Shown: one piece after another, positions 1-8,100 of the stretch
Numbering within the stretch: position 1 is the first letter of the stretch
Layout of the letters: each line of letters opens with the position of its first letter
From: Candidatus Altimarinota bacterium
GTDB lineage: Bacteria; Patescibacteriota; Gracilibacteria; BD1-5; UBA2023
DNA: 13,616 nucleotides
Assembly: GCA_003488655.1 (NCBI GenBank)
Contig: DNKW01000047.1
Coordinates: forward strand, 301-13,916
Direction: 5' to 3'
Position numbers and translations under genes: made by a program
The notes under the pieces: model-generated
Told to the model about the DNA's origin: nothing
Database searches by the model: none
The model's input: only the letters and a program-made list of their open reading frames with translations

Positions 1-108
1 GCAGCTCTTTTTGACGAGAGTGCTGAACTGAATCTCGTTCTCGAATCGAAACTCGGAAAGAATGAAGCGAAACGGATTGCGGAGAAATTTGGGAGAAAGA
101 AGAGATAA
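1..108 (+). CDS. 3' end of an unidentified gene (partial)
   Basis: An open frame enters from the left edge and ends at TAA (106-108), giving 35 residues ending in EAKRIAEKFGRKKR. The peptide is rich in Leu, Glu and Lys with a very basic tail, which looks like a soluble helical C-terminus. The other two plus frames give less protein-like sequence and contain UGA codons. It is too short to name a family. Its stop lies two bases from the stop of the convergent fibre gene, with no terminator between them. The N-terminal part is outside the window, so the function is unknown. Confidence 0.5.
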   Translation, partial: AALFDESAELNLVLESKLGKNEAKRIAEKFGRKKR

Positions 109-110
109 TC

Positions 111-1001
111 TTATTCGATGGGATAACTTCCCATTATAGATACATATGTATATGGAGCGTTACTACAGATATTGATATTTCCATTGGTAAATATCATAAC
201 CGTACACGGAGTGAGATTGCTGCCACTTGTCCAACAGGTAGCAGGAAGATAATTCATATCCAATGATGGTCTACCTGCAGATGGAAGGGTTGCAACAGTG
301 GAACACCAGTTATTCTGTGAAGTTCCCGTCATAGCTCCTTTGAATTGCAAGAAACTTCCGATTCGGCGATAAGACAAATCATTATTAGGCGTACCGGTTG
401 GTTGAGTCCAACCCACCCCTGCAGTTACATAACCCCAAGCGGTTGAGGTAGTGAATTTGGTAGCAGTTATTCCACCACTGACAGTGAGAGTATCAGAGAG
501 TGTTGATGTTCCAATCCCCACATTACTATTACCATCAATAAACAATGCTGTATTTAAGCTAATTTGATTATCTGCAGAATCTGCATTACGTATTTTAATT
601 GCAAATGAATTATATCCTGTATCTCCAGAACTTATAAGTTCCGTGCTATTATTACCTCTAAAAATTTGAAAATATCTATTATTATAACTATTAAACCAAC
701 CATACATTTTTAAGAAATTATCTTGCACTGAGGTTGTTGCACGGAGTGTTAATTTCTTATCTGGAACTGTCCCAATCCCCACATTCCCTCCAGAGAATGA
801 AAGATTCGAAAGATTTGTATCCAATACTCCAAGGGCTACAACCATTTTATTCCATTCATTCGCAGTTAATCCTGAACCACTTCCTACAATTGTCGGTAAG
901 CTCGAGATATAGTTCGAATATCCAATAGTCAGTGCTGTAACTGTTCCGAAGAAGATAAGAGCCGAATAAAAGGATTTCTTCCAGAAAGAAAGAGTTTTCA
1001 T
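111..1001 (-). CDS. Membrane-anchored fibre/adhesin-like surface protein
   Basis: The product has 296 residues. A basic start (MKTLSFWKK) is followed by a hydrophobic segment at about residues 12-28, either a signal anchor or an uncleaved signal peptide. Then come LTANEWN (45-51) and two copies of a GNVGIGT-type motif (72-78 and 159-165), each followed by a K/T-LTV-like strand. This motif is common in phage tail-fibre and trimeric adhesin-like beta-structured shafts. The C-terminal part from about residue 188 (GWTQPTGTPNNDLSYRRIG, then FLQFKG) resembles a fibre tip or receptor-binding head. It has four cysteines (233, 256, 266, 279) that could form disulfides outside the cell. I infer a surface-displayed adhesin; a phage origin of the domains is possible. 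The gene contains no UGA and ends at TAA. It has its own promoter downstream of the gyrA terminator and no clear Shine-Dalgarno site. Confidence 0.75.
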   Translation of the reverse strand: MKTLSFWKKSFYSALIFFGTVTALTIGYSNYISSLPTIVGSGSGLTANEWNKMVVALGVLDTNLSNLSFSGGNVGIGTVPDKKLTLRATTSVQDNFLKMYGWFNSYNNRYFQIFRGNNSTELISSGDTGYNSFAIKIRNADSADNQISLNTALFIDGNSNVGIGTSTLSDTLTVSGGITATKFTTSTAWGYVTAGVGWTQPTGTPNNDLSYRRIGSFLQFKGAMTGTSQNNWCSTVATLPSAGRPSLDMNYLPATCWTSGSNLTPCTVMIFTNGNINICSNAPYTYVSIMGSYPIE

Positions 1002-1034
1002 GCAAAAGAAACATAAGAAATTTAAACTGAGGCT

Positions 1035-1062
1035 ATTATCGCACTTCTTTTGAGTAAATCAA
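1035..1062 (-). promoter_or_regulatory. Promoter of the fibre gene
   Basis: On the minus strand there is TTGATT (1062-1057), a 16-base spacer, then GATAAT (1040-1035), 33 bases before the ATG. It lies between the gyrA terminator and the gene. It forms most of a 33-bp element that recurs in front of the pilin-FecR gene at 12664. Confidence 0.65.
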
Positions 1063-1067
1063 GTTTC
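1035..1067 (-). repeat. 33-bp promoter box, copy 1
   Basis: Read on the minus strand from 1067, this begins GAAACTTGATTTAC, has two variable bases, then AAAAGAAGTG, and ends in GATAAT. It matches positions 12664-12696 on the plus strand at 28 of 33 bases. The conserved spacer is not needed for sigma factor contact, so a regulator site or recent duplication of the promoter is likely. Confidence 0.7.
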
Positions 1068-1071
1068 GTTT

Positions 1072-1111
1072 AAAAATCCCCCAAAAGAACTTGTGCTCAC
1101 GGGGGATTTTT
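1072..1111 (-). terminator. Intrinsic terminator of gyrA
   Basis: An 11-bp inverted repeat pairs AAAAATCCCCC (1072-1082) with GGGGGATTTTT (1101-1111) around an 18-base loop. On the minus transcript the stem is GC-rich and followed by a U tract, directly after the gyrA stop at 1113. The symmetric A/T flanks would also let it act on the plus strand. Confidence 0.8.
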
Positions 1112-1112
1112 T

Positions 1113-3740
1113 TTATTCTTCTGTACTTTCCTCTCCTTCTTCCACAATAACTTCCTCTTCCTCTTCACCTTTCTTCATAACCGTTGCGGTCGTGAAGGAG
1201 TCTTTCTTGTCCTTGAGTTTGGCAAGTATGACTCCTTGAGTGACTCGGGAAGTCGTTCGGACTCCATTGAGGGGGACTCGAACGGTTTGTCCGGTCTTGG
1301 AGATGAGCATGACTTCACCGTCCTTTCGGGATTCTTCACTCAGAAGGCTTACTCCGATGACGTCCCCGGTCTTTTCGGTCATAGCTCCGACCTTGACTCC
1401 GGATCCTCCTCGTCCCTGTTCTCGGTATTCCTCTATATTCGTAATCTTCCCCATTCCGTTCTCGGTTACGGTGAAGACATATTTATCGTTTTCACTGACA
1501 ACGTCCGCTTCAACCACTGAATCATTTTCCGCGATGCGCATTCCACGGACTCCGGCAGCCCCACGTCCCATGACTCGAATGTCTTCTTCCTTAAATTGGA
1601 TAGCTTTTCCATGCTTGGAAACCATGAGTATATTGTCTTCTCCGTTGGTTACACGTACCCAACCAAGTTCATCACCTTCACGCGGCTTCATGACGATGAG
1701 ACCGGAAGTCCGGATATTCTTCACATCTTCCATATCGACTCGCTTGATGACAGCCTTCTTGGAGATAAGCGCGAAGTGCTTTCCAGTAACGGCCGCAAGG
1801 TCAAGGATGGCGGTGATGTCCTCATCCTTCTGAAGGGAGAGGAGATTGATGATCGGTTGACCCTTGGCAGTTCTCTGAGTTTCTGGAATCTCGTACGCGG
1901 GGAGTGAGAATACTCGACCGGTGTTTGTAAAGAACAAGAGATCTGAATGATTGCTCGTGGAGAGAATGATTTTCACCTCATCCTCATCTTTTACCGCAAC
2001 GTTTACTCCTTTCCCTCCGCGTCGTTGGGTGCGGAAAGAAGAGGATTTTATACGTTTCACATAGGAATTCTTGGAGAGGGTGATCACTACTTCTTCGTTT
2101 GGAATCGTATCTTTTGGATTCCATTCTCCGATGGCACCGATCTGAACCTCGGTTCGTCGGGCATCTCCGTATTTATCTTTGATTTCGGTAAATTCATCTC
2201 CCATAATAGTGTTCACTCGTTCCGGATTTGCAAGGATATCTTTGAGATCGGCGATGAGAAGAAGTTTTTCTGCGAGTTCGTCTTCGATTTTCTTGCGTTC
2301 GAGTCCGGAGAGACGTTGGAGTTGCATCTCAAGAATGGCCTGAGATTGCTTGTCCGAAAGTCCGAATCGAGTCATGAGGTTATCATGCGCCTCTTCTTTG
2401 CTGTTGGATTCCTTAATGGTTTTGATAACTGCATCGATATTGTCGAGAGCGATTTTGAGACCTTCAAGGATATGGGCACGAGCCTCGGCAATCATAAGCT
2501 CGTAGCGGGTTCGACGTTCGATGACCTCTCTTCGGTGCACGATGAATTCTTCGAGCATCTCGAGGAGGTTGAAGAGTTTCGGCTGGATTCCTCGATCATG
2601 AAGCGCGATCATATTGAACGCGAAACTCGTCTGAAGTTGGGTGAGTTTGTAGAGTTGGTTCAATATCTTCTTCGGGAAGGCATCTTTTTTTATTTCGATG
2701 ACGATTCGTACATCTCCAAGCCCTTTCGATTCATCTCGGATATCCGAGATTCCGATGATGATTTTCTCCTGGATAAGTTCCACCATTTTGTCGATGAAGG
2801 ATTTTTTGTTGAGTTGGTACGGAACTTCGGTGATGATGATGGCTCTTTTCCCGCTCTTGAGTTCGTCGATACTCGCGCGTCCCCGCATAGTCACCGATCC
2901 ACGACCGGTTGCATAGGCGTTGAGGATATCTTTTTTATTGTAAATGATACCTCCGGTCGGAAAATCGGGACCTTTGATAAAATCGAGAAGATTTTCGATG
3001 GTGATGGTTTCTGAAGCAGGATGATGGAGAATGAAATTGAGCGCATCGATAATCTCCCCGAGATTATGCGGTGGGATATTGGTTGCCATACCTACGGCGA
3101 TACCTACCGAACCATTGAGAAGCAGATTCGGGATGCGAGTCGGGAGAACGGTCGGTTCCTGTGTCGATGCGTCGTAGTTGTCTCTCCAGTCGACGGTACC
3201 CTTATCAATATCGGCGAGCATAAGCTCTCCGAGTTTTGCCATCTTTACTTCGGTATAACGCATGGCAGCGGCATTATCTCCGTCCATGGAACCGAAATTT
3301 CCCTGTCCGTCGACGAGGGTATATCGCATACTGAAATCCTGCGCCATACGAACCATCGCCTCGTACACGGACGAATCTCCGTGCGGGTGGTATTTACCGA
3401 GAACATCTCCGACGACACGAGCGGATTTGCGGTGTTTTCCGGTTGCTCGCACTCCTCCATCGTACATCGCATAGAGGATACGTCTATGTACCGGCTTCAT
3501 CCCGTCTCGGATATCGGGAAGGGCACGCATACAGATAACCGACATCGCATAATCGAGATAACAAGTCTCCATTTCCTCGACGATGGAACGACTCGCATCT
3601 CCGTCGTAATTGATGGAAGTTGTTGAAAACGGTGGCGGAAGCTCGTCGGAATCCTCTGAAGTTTCGTCCCGTATCACGGTCGTTTCTTCTTCGTTTGTTT
3701 CCGTATTTTCGAGTTCTTCCGAAGAGGTATTTTCTGACAT
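1113..3740 (-). CDS. gyrA: DNA gyrase subunit A
   Basis: Gyrase A is the DNA-breaking and rejoining subunit that, with GyrB, introduces negative supercoils using ATP. The 875-residue product has the breakage-reunion core from about residue 52 ([27 protein letters not shown]), the active-site tyrosine Tyr162 in [10 protein letters not shown], and a beta-pinwheel C-terminal domain from about 545. The GyrA box QRRGGKG (572-578) separates it from ParC. The quinolone-site segment is GDSSVYE (121-127), with Ser and Glu at the positions equivalent to E. coli Ser83 and Asp87, so there is no classic resistance change. Two oddities are an acidic N-terminal extension of about 50 residues and an acidic C-terminal tail (EEEEE, EEGEE). 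The gene has roughly 66 Gly codons and no UGA, and it ends at TAA. The ATG start is followed directly by the extension, and no Shine-Dalgarno site is visible. Confidence 0.97.
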   Translation of the reverse strand: MSENTSSEELENTETNEEETTVIRDETSEDSDELPPPFSTTSINYDGDASRSIVEEMETCYLDYAMSVICMRALPDIRDGMKPVHRRILYAMYDGGVRATGKHRKSARVVGDVLGKYHPHGDSSVYEAMVRMAQDFSMRYTLVDGQGNFGSMDGDNAAAMRYTEVKMAKLGELMLADIDKGTVDWRDNYDASTQEPTVLPTRIPNLLLNGSVGIAVGMATNIPPHNLGEIIDALNFILHHPASETITIENLLDFIKGPDFPTGGIIYNKKDILNAYATGRGSVTMRGRASIDELKSGKRAIIITEVPYQLNKKSFIDKMVELIQEKIIIGISDIRDESKGLGDVRIVIEIKKDAFPKKILNQLYKLTQLQTSFAFNMIALHDRGIQPKLFNLLEMLEEFIVHRREVIERRTRYELMIAEARAHILEGLKIALDNIDAVIKTIKESNSKEEAHDNLMTRFGLSDKQSQAILEMQLQRLSGLERKKIEDELAEKLLLIADLKDILANPERVNTIMGDEFTEIKDKYGDARRTEVQIGAIGEWNPKDTIPNEEVVITLSKNSYVKRIKSSSFRTQRRGGKGVNVAVKDEDEVKIILSTSNHSDLLFFTNTGRVFSLPAYEIPETQRTAKGQPIINLLSLQKDEDITAILDLAAVTGKHFALISKKAVIKRVDMEDVKNIRTSGLIVMKPREGDELGWVRVTNGEDNILMVSKHGKAIQFKEEDIRVMGRGAAGVRGMRIAENDSVVEADVVSENDKYVFTVTENGMGKITNIEEYREQGRGGSGVKVGAMTEKTGDVIGVSLLSEESRKDGEVMLISKTGQTVRVPLNGVRTTSRVTQGVILAKLKDKKDSFTTATVMKKGEEEEEVIVEEGEESTEE

Positions 3741-3775
3741 AAAAAAATATTCAAAAAAAGTAAAATTTCCCGACT

Positions 3776-3803
3776 AATATACGAAAAAATACCTCTTTTG
3801 CAA
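3776..3803 (-). promoter_or_regulatory. Promoter of gyrA
   Basis: Minus strand: TTGCAA (3803-3798), a 16-base spacer, then TATATT (3781-3776), 35 bases before the gyrA ATG. The leader is very A/T rich. It is divergent from the ACP promoter in the same 236-bp gap. Confidence 0.5.
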
Positions 3804-3857
3804 ATGATTTTTTCTCTTCGTGCGCACTGGAAAAACAGACCGTTTTCAAAACAAAAA

Positions 3858-3885
3858 TTGACAAATGGAAGATAATCGATATCGT
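3858..3885 (+). promoter_or_regulatory. Possible promoter of the ACP gene
   Basis: TTGACA (3858-3863) is a perfect -35 box. With 16 bases of spacing the -10 would be TATCGT (3880-3885), which is weak. The leader would be about 85 bases and contains a small palindrome, TTTAGA-T-TCTAAA (3910-3922), of unknown role. Confidence 0.4.
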
Positions 3886-3964
3886 ACACAGCAACAAGGA
3901 CGAAAAATCTTTAGATTCTAAACGGTTATTCGCTTTGGGGAAACGATCTTCAACCACACATACA

Positions 3965-3969
3965 GGGAG
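3965..3969 (+). promoter_or_regulatory. Shine-Dalgarno-like site of the ACP gene
   Basis: GGGAG lies seven bases before the ATG at 3977. It fixes the start there and not at the upstream in-frame TTG (3935), which would add 14 residues not seen in ACPs. The other starts in this window lack such a site. Confidence 0.6.
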
Positions 3970-3976
3970 TACGATC

Positions 3977-4228
3977 ATGAAAAAAGGCAATATAGCAGAG
4001 GCGGGAACTCGCATCAGGGAGGTTATCGCCGAAGAGCTCGATATCGAGCTCGAAAATGTGAAAAACGAGTCGTCCTTCAAAGGCGATCTCAAGGTCGATT
4101 CGCTCGATATGGTTGAGCTCCTCATGACTCTGGAGGAGGAGTTCGAAATCAGCATACCCGAAGAAGAAGCGGACAAAATCCTGACCGTCCAACAGGCAAT
4201 CGACGCGATAACTGCAAAGCTGCAGTGA
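3977..4228 (+). CDS. acpP: Acyl carrier protein
   Basis: ACP carries acyl chains as thioesters on a 4'-phosphopantetheine arm for fatty acid or other acyl-transfer pathways. The 83-residue acidic product has the arm-attachment motif DSLDMVEL (41-48), with Ser42 the modified residue. It shows the usual four-helix pattern and typical length, ending AIDAITAKLQ. The gene starts at ATG 3977 behind GGGAG and stops at TGA (4226-4228), exactly where ACPs normally end. This conflicts with the UGA = Gly code that the giant gene and the prepilin gene need. Read as Gly, the frame would add about 21 residues and end at TAA 4289, past the terminator hairpin. No fatty-acid gene is nearby. Recent acquisition from a standard-code bacterium, a tolerated extension, or a misassembly are all open. 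Confidence 0.93.
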   Translation: MKKGNIAEAGTRIREVIAEELDIELENVKNESSFKGDLKVDSLDMVELLMTLEEEFEISIPEEEADKILTVQQAIDAITAKLQ

Positions 4229-4250
4229 TCTGCCTCGGTTCTAACAACAA

Positions 4251-4278
4251 AAATGCCCCGATCGGGGCATTTTTTTTC
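4251..4278. terminator. Bidirectional intrinsic terminator between acpP and the FemAB-like gene
   Basis: The perfect palindrome ATGCCCCGATCGGGGCAT (4253-4270) has an A run on the left and a run of seven T on the right (4271-4277). It can form a stem of at least seven pairs with a four-base loop on either strand. It closes acpP on plus and the giant-gene/FemAB operon on minus. Confidence 0.9.
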
Positions 4279-4285
4279 TGAACGA

Positions 4286-5137
4286 TTATAAAAAGCGAAA
4301 GTAGGAGTCCTTGAAATAGCACTCGTTTTCTATGAAATTGAGCTTGAAATCGGTATATCCTTGCTGATTTTTCTCCATGGAAGAATCACGGAGATGATCG
4401 AAGTTTATGTATTCTATACCCCGATCAAGACTATCGAAAAACCAACGATCGATGAGTCCGGTTCCTGCCTGAAAGGGCTTGGATTTTTTTCCGGTAAAAG
4501 CCACCAAATGCACGCTTGCATTTCCCGAGTAATCATGCACTGCCAGTCCTGCAATAGGAGTATCTCCCTGATAACATACATAACTCCGAATAGTGCTCGG
4601 ATCTATTCCTGCCATGGCTCGATAGTACTTGATATAGTCGGACTTGAAGAGATGTTTGACCTTAACTCCTTGAAAGGCTCGGGAAAAAGTTTCCCTATCC
4701 ACGAGTTCGATATGAATTTCCGGAGAAGTGAATGAAAGGAACTTCTTTCGAGCACGCCTCGCACGTTCATTCCATTTTTTATAGTATTCACCATTTTCTA
4801 TCCGCACAAATCCTGTTCTCGTGAAGTGGGTTCCAACCGCAAGCTTCCTCCATCCCGGCGGGATATCAGTTCGTCGAAACGGAATCCATATGGCAAATCC
4901 GCGCACGAAACCATGGGATTTTAGGAGCTCCTTCGTAGGTTCCGTATCCACACGTTCAAACTTCACGAGTTGCATATATTTTCCAAAGATCCGCTTCATC
5001 CATCCGAAACGAGTACCGTTTTCGAGCGGGATGGTATGTATGTGGCAATGATCTCGAAGATACTTGTTGTAGACGGGAGAGGTTGTCCTATAATAGGTAT
5101 GGTCTTCTGGAAATTCTCTGCGTTCTATTATGGACAT
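4286..5137 (-). CDS. FemAB/GNAT-like acyl or aminoacyl transferase
   Basis: The 283-residue soluble protein looks like the FemAB / Acetyltransf_6 branch of the GNAT fold. It has a basic helix YYKKWNERARRARKKF (118-133) before the C-terminal GNAT half, where FemAB-like proteins place a similar Lys/Arg-rich segment. It also has a core strand IAGLAVHDYSGNASVHLVAF (195-214), a helix after GTGLID (225-230), and a C-terminal GYTDFKLNF (260-268), matching the G-x-x-x-F-K ending of the family. Known members add amino acids from aminoacyl-tRNA to peptidoglycan stem peptides; others are N-acyltransferases. The substrate cannot be read from the sequence. The ATG lies two bases after the TAG of the giant surface protein gene, so the two are almost certainly one operon with coupled translation. 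It might modify cell wall or surface protein. It contains no UGA codon and ends at TAA. Confidence 0.7.
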   Translation of the reverse strand: MSIIERREFPEDHTYYRTTSPVYNKYLRDHCHIHTIPLENGTRFGWMKRIFGKYMQLVKFERVDTEPTKELLKSHGFVRGFAIWIPFRRTDIPPGWRKLAVGTHFTRTGFVRIENGEYYKKWNERARRARKKFLSFTSPEIHIELVDRETFSRAFQGVKVKHLFKSDYIKYYRAMAGIDPSTIRSYVCYQGDTPIAGLAVHDYSGNASVHLVAFTGKKSKPFQAGTGLIDRWFFDSLDRGIEYINFDHLRDSSMEKNQQGYTDFKLNFIENECYFKDSYFRFL

Positions 5138-5139
5138 GG

Positions 5140-8100
5140 CTAATAAGATATTTCTAAGTTATAACTATTTGAAATCGTATAAATTCAGGCCGATTGCATT
5201 GAATTAATCAATGCTCCGTATTTTATATCGTACGTATAGGCTTTCAGTGCCCCGCTTGATTGCAATTCTCCCGTTTGAGTCGCTATATTTTTTGATTTGA
5301 AGTTTTCCAGTATCGTACAGCTATTTCCCACACAGGCACCATATCATCCAGCTCCGGTCCAATCGGCCATACTGGATCCGGTATAGGTATGATTGAGACT
5401 GAATCAAGCTCCTATGGTATTGACGGTTACGGTGATATCGGTGTTTGCTAATTTTTGTACATCAGGCTCGAGGGTTCATAAATCTATACTTCCGGTACTG
5501 ATTGAAAAACTAAAATTATCAACGTAAAATATCTCTTGGGTGGAGATGGCATTTCAAGAAGTGTCGGATATACTGAAAGTTGCCTTGTACTTTCAGAGTG
5601 TAAGTCAAGACAGTGTATAGTTTGCCTGAGAAACACTGACGCTTCCGGTACTGAAGGAAGAATTGGCAACAAAGTTTGATCCGTTCCATTTCTCCAATGC
5701 AAAACTGATACTTCCGGTATTTATTCAGATGGTATCGTTATAATCATAACTCAGATCATAGTATCACAGTGGCAAAATCGTATCATTCGCCATATTTGAG
5801 TTCAGAGTTGGGTTCGTAGCATCGAGGACATTTGCAGTTTTTGGCGTTCCTTTGTAGGAACCGTTCACAAATCCATTGGAAGCAACCGCACCATACCAGC
5901 AAGCGCTCGACAGACCATTTCAACATCCGGCGGTTCTTTCCAGAGAAGTATTATTCACTCAAGCTTGGTACAGGGCGCTATCAACCGATATCGTTCCATT
6001 TTTTAATATGAGATCGGTGGTGATAGACAAAGCTGCCGTTTGGTTGGAGATTACTCAGGAATAAGACAGATCGTTCGTGGAGATGAGATAATATCCGTTT
6101 GCTGAAACCTGCGGACTCGCCGGAATCGTATAGTGTACGCCATTTCACAAAGCATTTTCGATAACCCATCCGGAGATATCCACATTTGCCGAAGAGATGT
6201 TTTTCAATTCGATATAGACAACATCTCACACCGACATTACTTCATTTAGAATTACGGAAGCCGATATCTTTGCAAAAGAAGCGAGTGTCTGTTTATTTCC
6301 GAGAGAGTCTCCGGCAGCACTGGAAGCAAAGGATATCTCAGAAGTTCCGTAGGTGATTCCGGTTCCGGTCAGATTGATGACGGCAGTGTTGTTTCAGGAA
6401 ACGAAAGTTGTGGAAGATATGGTCGAGGTTGCTCAGGAGAGGGTAAACGACGCATTATTGAGACTTCATGAAACGGTCTCTGAAAATACTATGTGCAAGT
6501 CCTGAGTTCATTCATCGAATCTTGCGGACAAGATAACCGGTCAAACCGAATCCGAAGCCGTGTTTGATTGAGAAGCCAATATGATATTTCATCAAACATC
6601 GGTGAGAGCGGAGTTGGAATTGATAGTCACTATCGGTGTTGAATCCGTGTCGAATATCGGCTTTTCGTTCAATTTCACGATAACTTGCGTACTTCCGCTC
6701 ATGGCATACGTTCAAACCATATTTAAACCATAGGAAGAGGCTCAGATATTGATATCGGAAAGATTCGAGTTCAGTCATTCGCTAAAATTCAGCAAAACAG
6801 AATCGATTTTTCCGTTTCCATTCGAATCAAGGGTATGGGAAGAAAGGAATCTCGGCGGTATTTTTTCAGCAAGCGCTGAGTTTGTGAGAGATGCCACGCT
6901 GTTTGCACTGCCATCGCTCAAATCTCAAGCATAACTCACGGTAACAACCGGAACTGTTCCGGAAATCCCGGATACTCACAATACTATCTTGTTTCCTCCT
7001 ATCAGGCTTGTAGAACCAATACTTCCGGTGCTTATACTGAAGCCCGAGAGAGTTCCGGTCAGACTTTCGGAGAAAGTCAACTCGACCGTATCGGCAATAT
7101 AATCGCCATTCGAATCTTTTATAAGAGAGGAGAGGAGAACCGGAACGGCTTTGTCGGATAGATTTATGGCAGTTCCTAGACTTCCGGCTTGATTATTCGA
7201 GCCGTCTTTCCAGTTGGAATTGGAAGTAAAATCGAGAGTATAGCCCGTGCTGTCGGTATGAACGCTTCATAGATTGAGATTCAAAGTCGCTTTAGTTCCG
7301 GATGTTGAAACCGAAGAAAGAGTCAATCCATTATTGAGCGTAAATGCCGTTACATCGGTGGTTGAGGAGATATTTTCCGAGAAAGTCACTTCTATTCTAT
7401 TAAATATCCCGGAAGCATTTGCGAAAATATCGGCAGAAGAGATTCTTGGTTCTGCGGTGTCGGTGGATGGAGAAGGCGAAACATTTTCCAGAAATTTTCC
7501 GGCAAGATCTACCAAGGCTCCTTTTGTATACGTGAGAGTTGGAATGGTTGCCGTGGTTCCGGTATTGGAAAACCTCAAGAGAAAGACACTATCGTTTGCA
7601 CTGTTTCCCGTCTCCCAAGAAGTAGGAACTCAGATGGAAGATATGCTAAAATTTCCCAAAACTATACTGGAATCCAGTATGCTTTCGCTCATAGTGAGCT
7701 TCAAGGCATCAATCTGTCCATCGGCTGACATATCCAGAGTTTCGATGCTTTGGATCTGCGGTGGAGTGGAATCGATCAGTATCTGACTGGATGCAATGGA
7801 ATTTGAAGCGTTTCAAATACCATCCATTGCTGAAATAAGTATCGTAATGCTATCGTCTATTGCGGGGAGATTGAAACTATGACTTCCATCATTCAAAGTA
7901 CTGCCCGTAATGACGGTAATAACCCCGTTGTTGTTGTATTCTAACCGCAAGTGAGAAAAAGATGCTCCGGAAGCTGTTATCTTTGCGGGATTCCAGGTTA
8001 TGTCAAAACTGCTTCAACCGGCATAAAATCATGCCGGAACAAAGGTGAACACATCATTTTCAATAACGGGTCAGGTCTCGTCCAAGACGATATTGATAGA

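Noticed and set aside
118-134. Hairpin ATGGGA-N5-TCCCAT as a terminator for the plus-strand gene ending at 108
   Set aside because: It has only six pairs and no following T run, and it lies inside the fibre gene's coding sequence.
1236-3626. Plus-strand ORFs opposite gyrA, including one of 355 codons at 1947-3014
   Set aside because: The minus-strand gyrA is unambiguous, and the opposite frames look like its antisense shadow without known domains or start signals.
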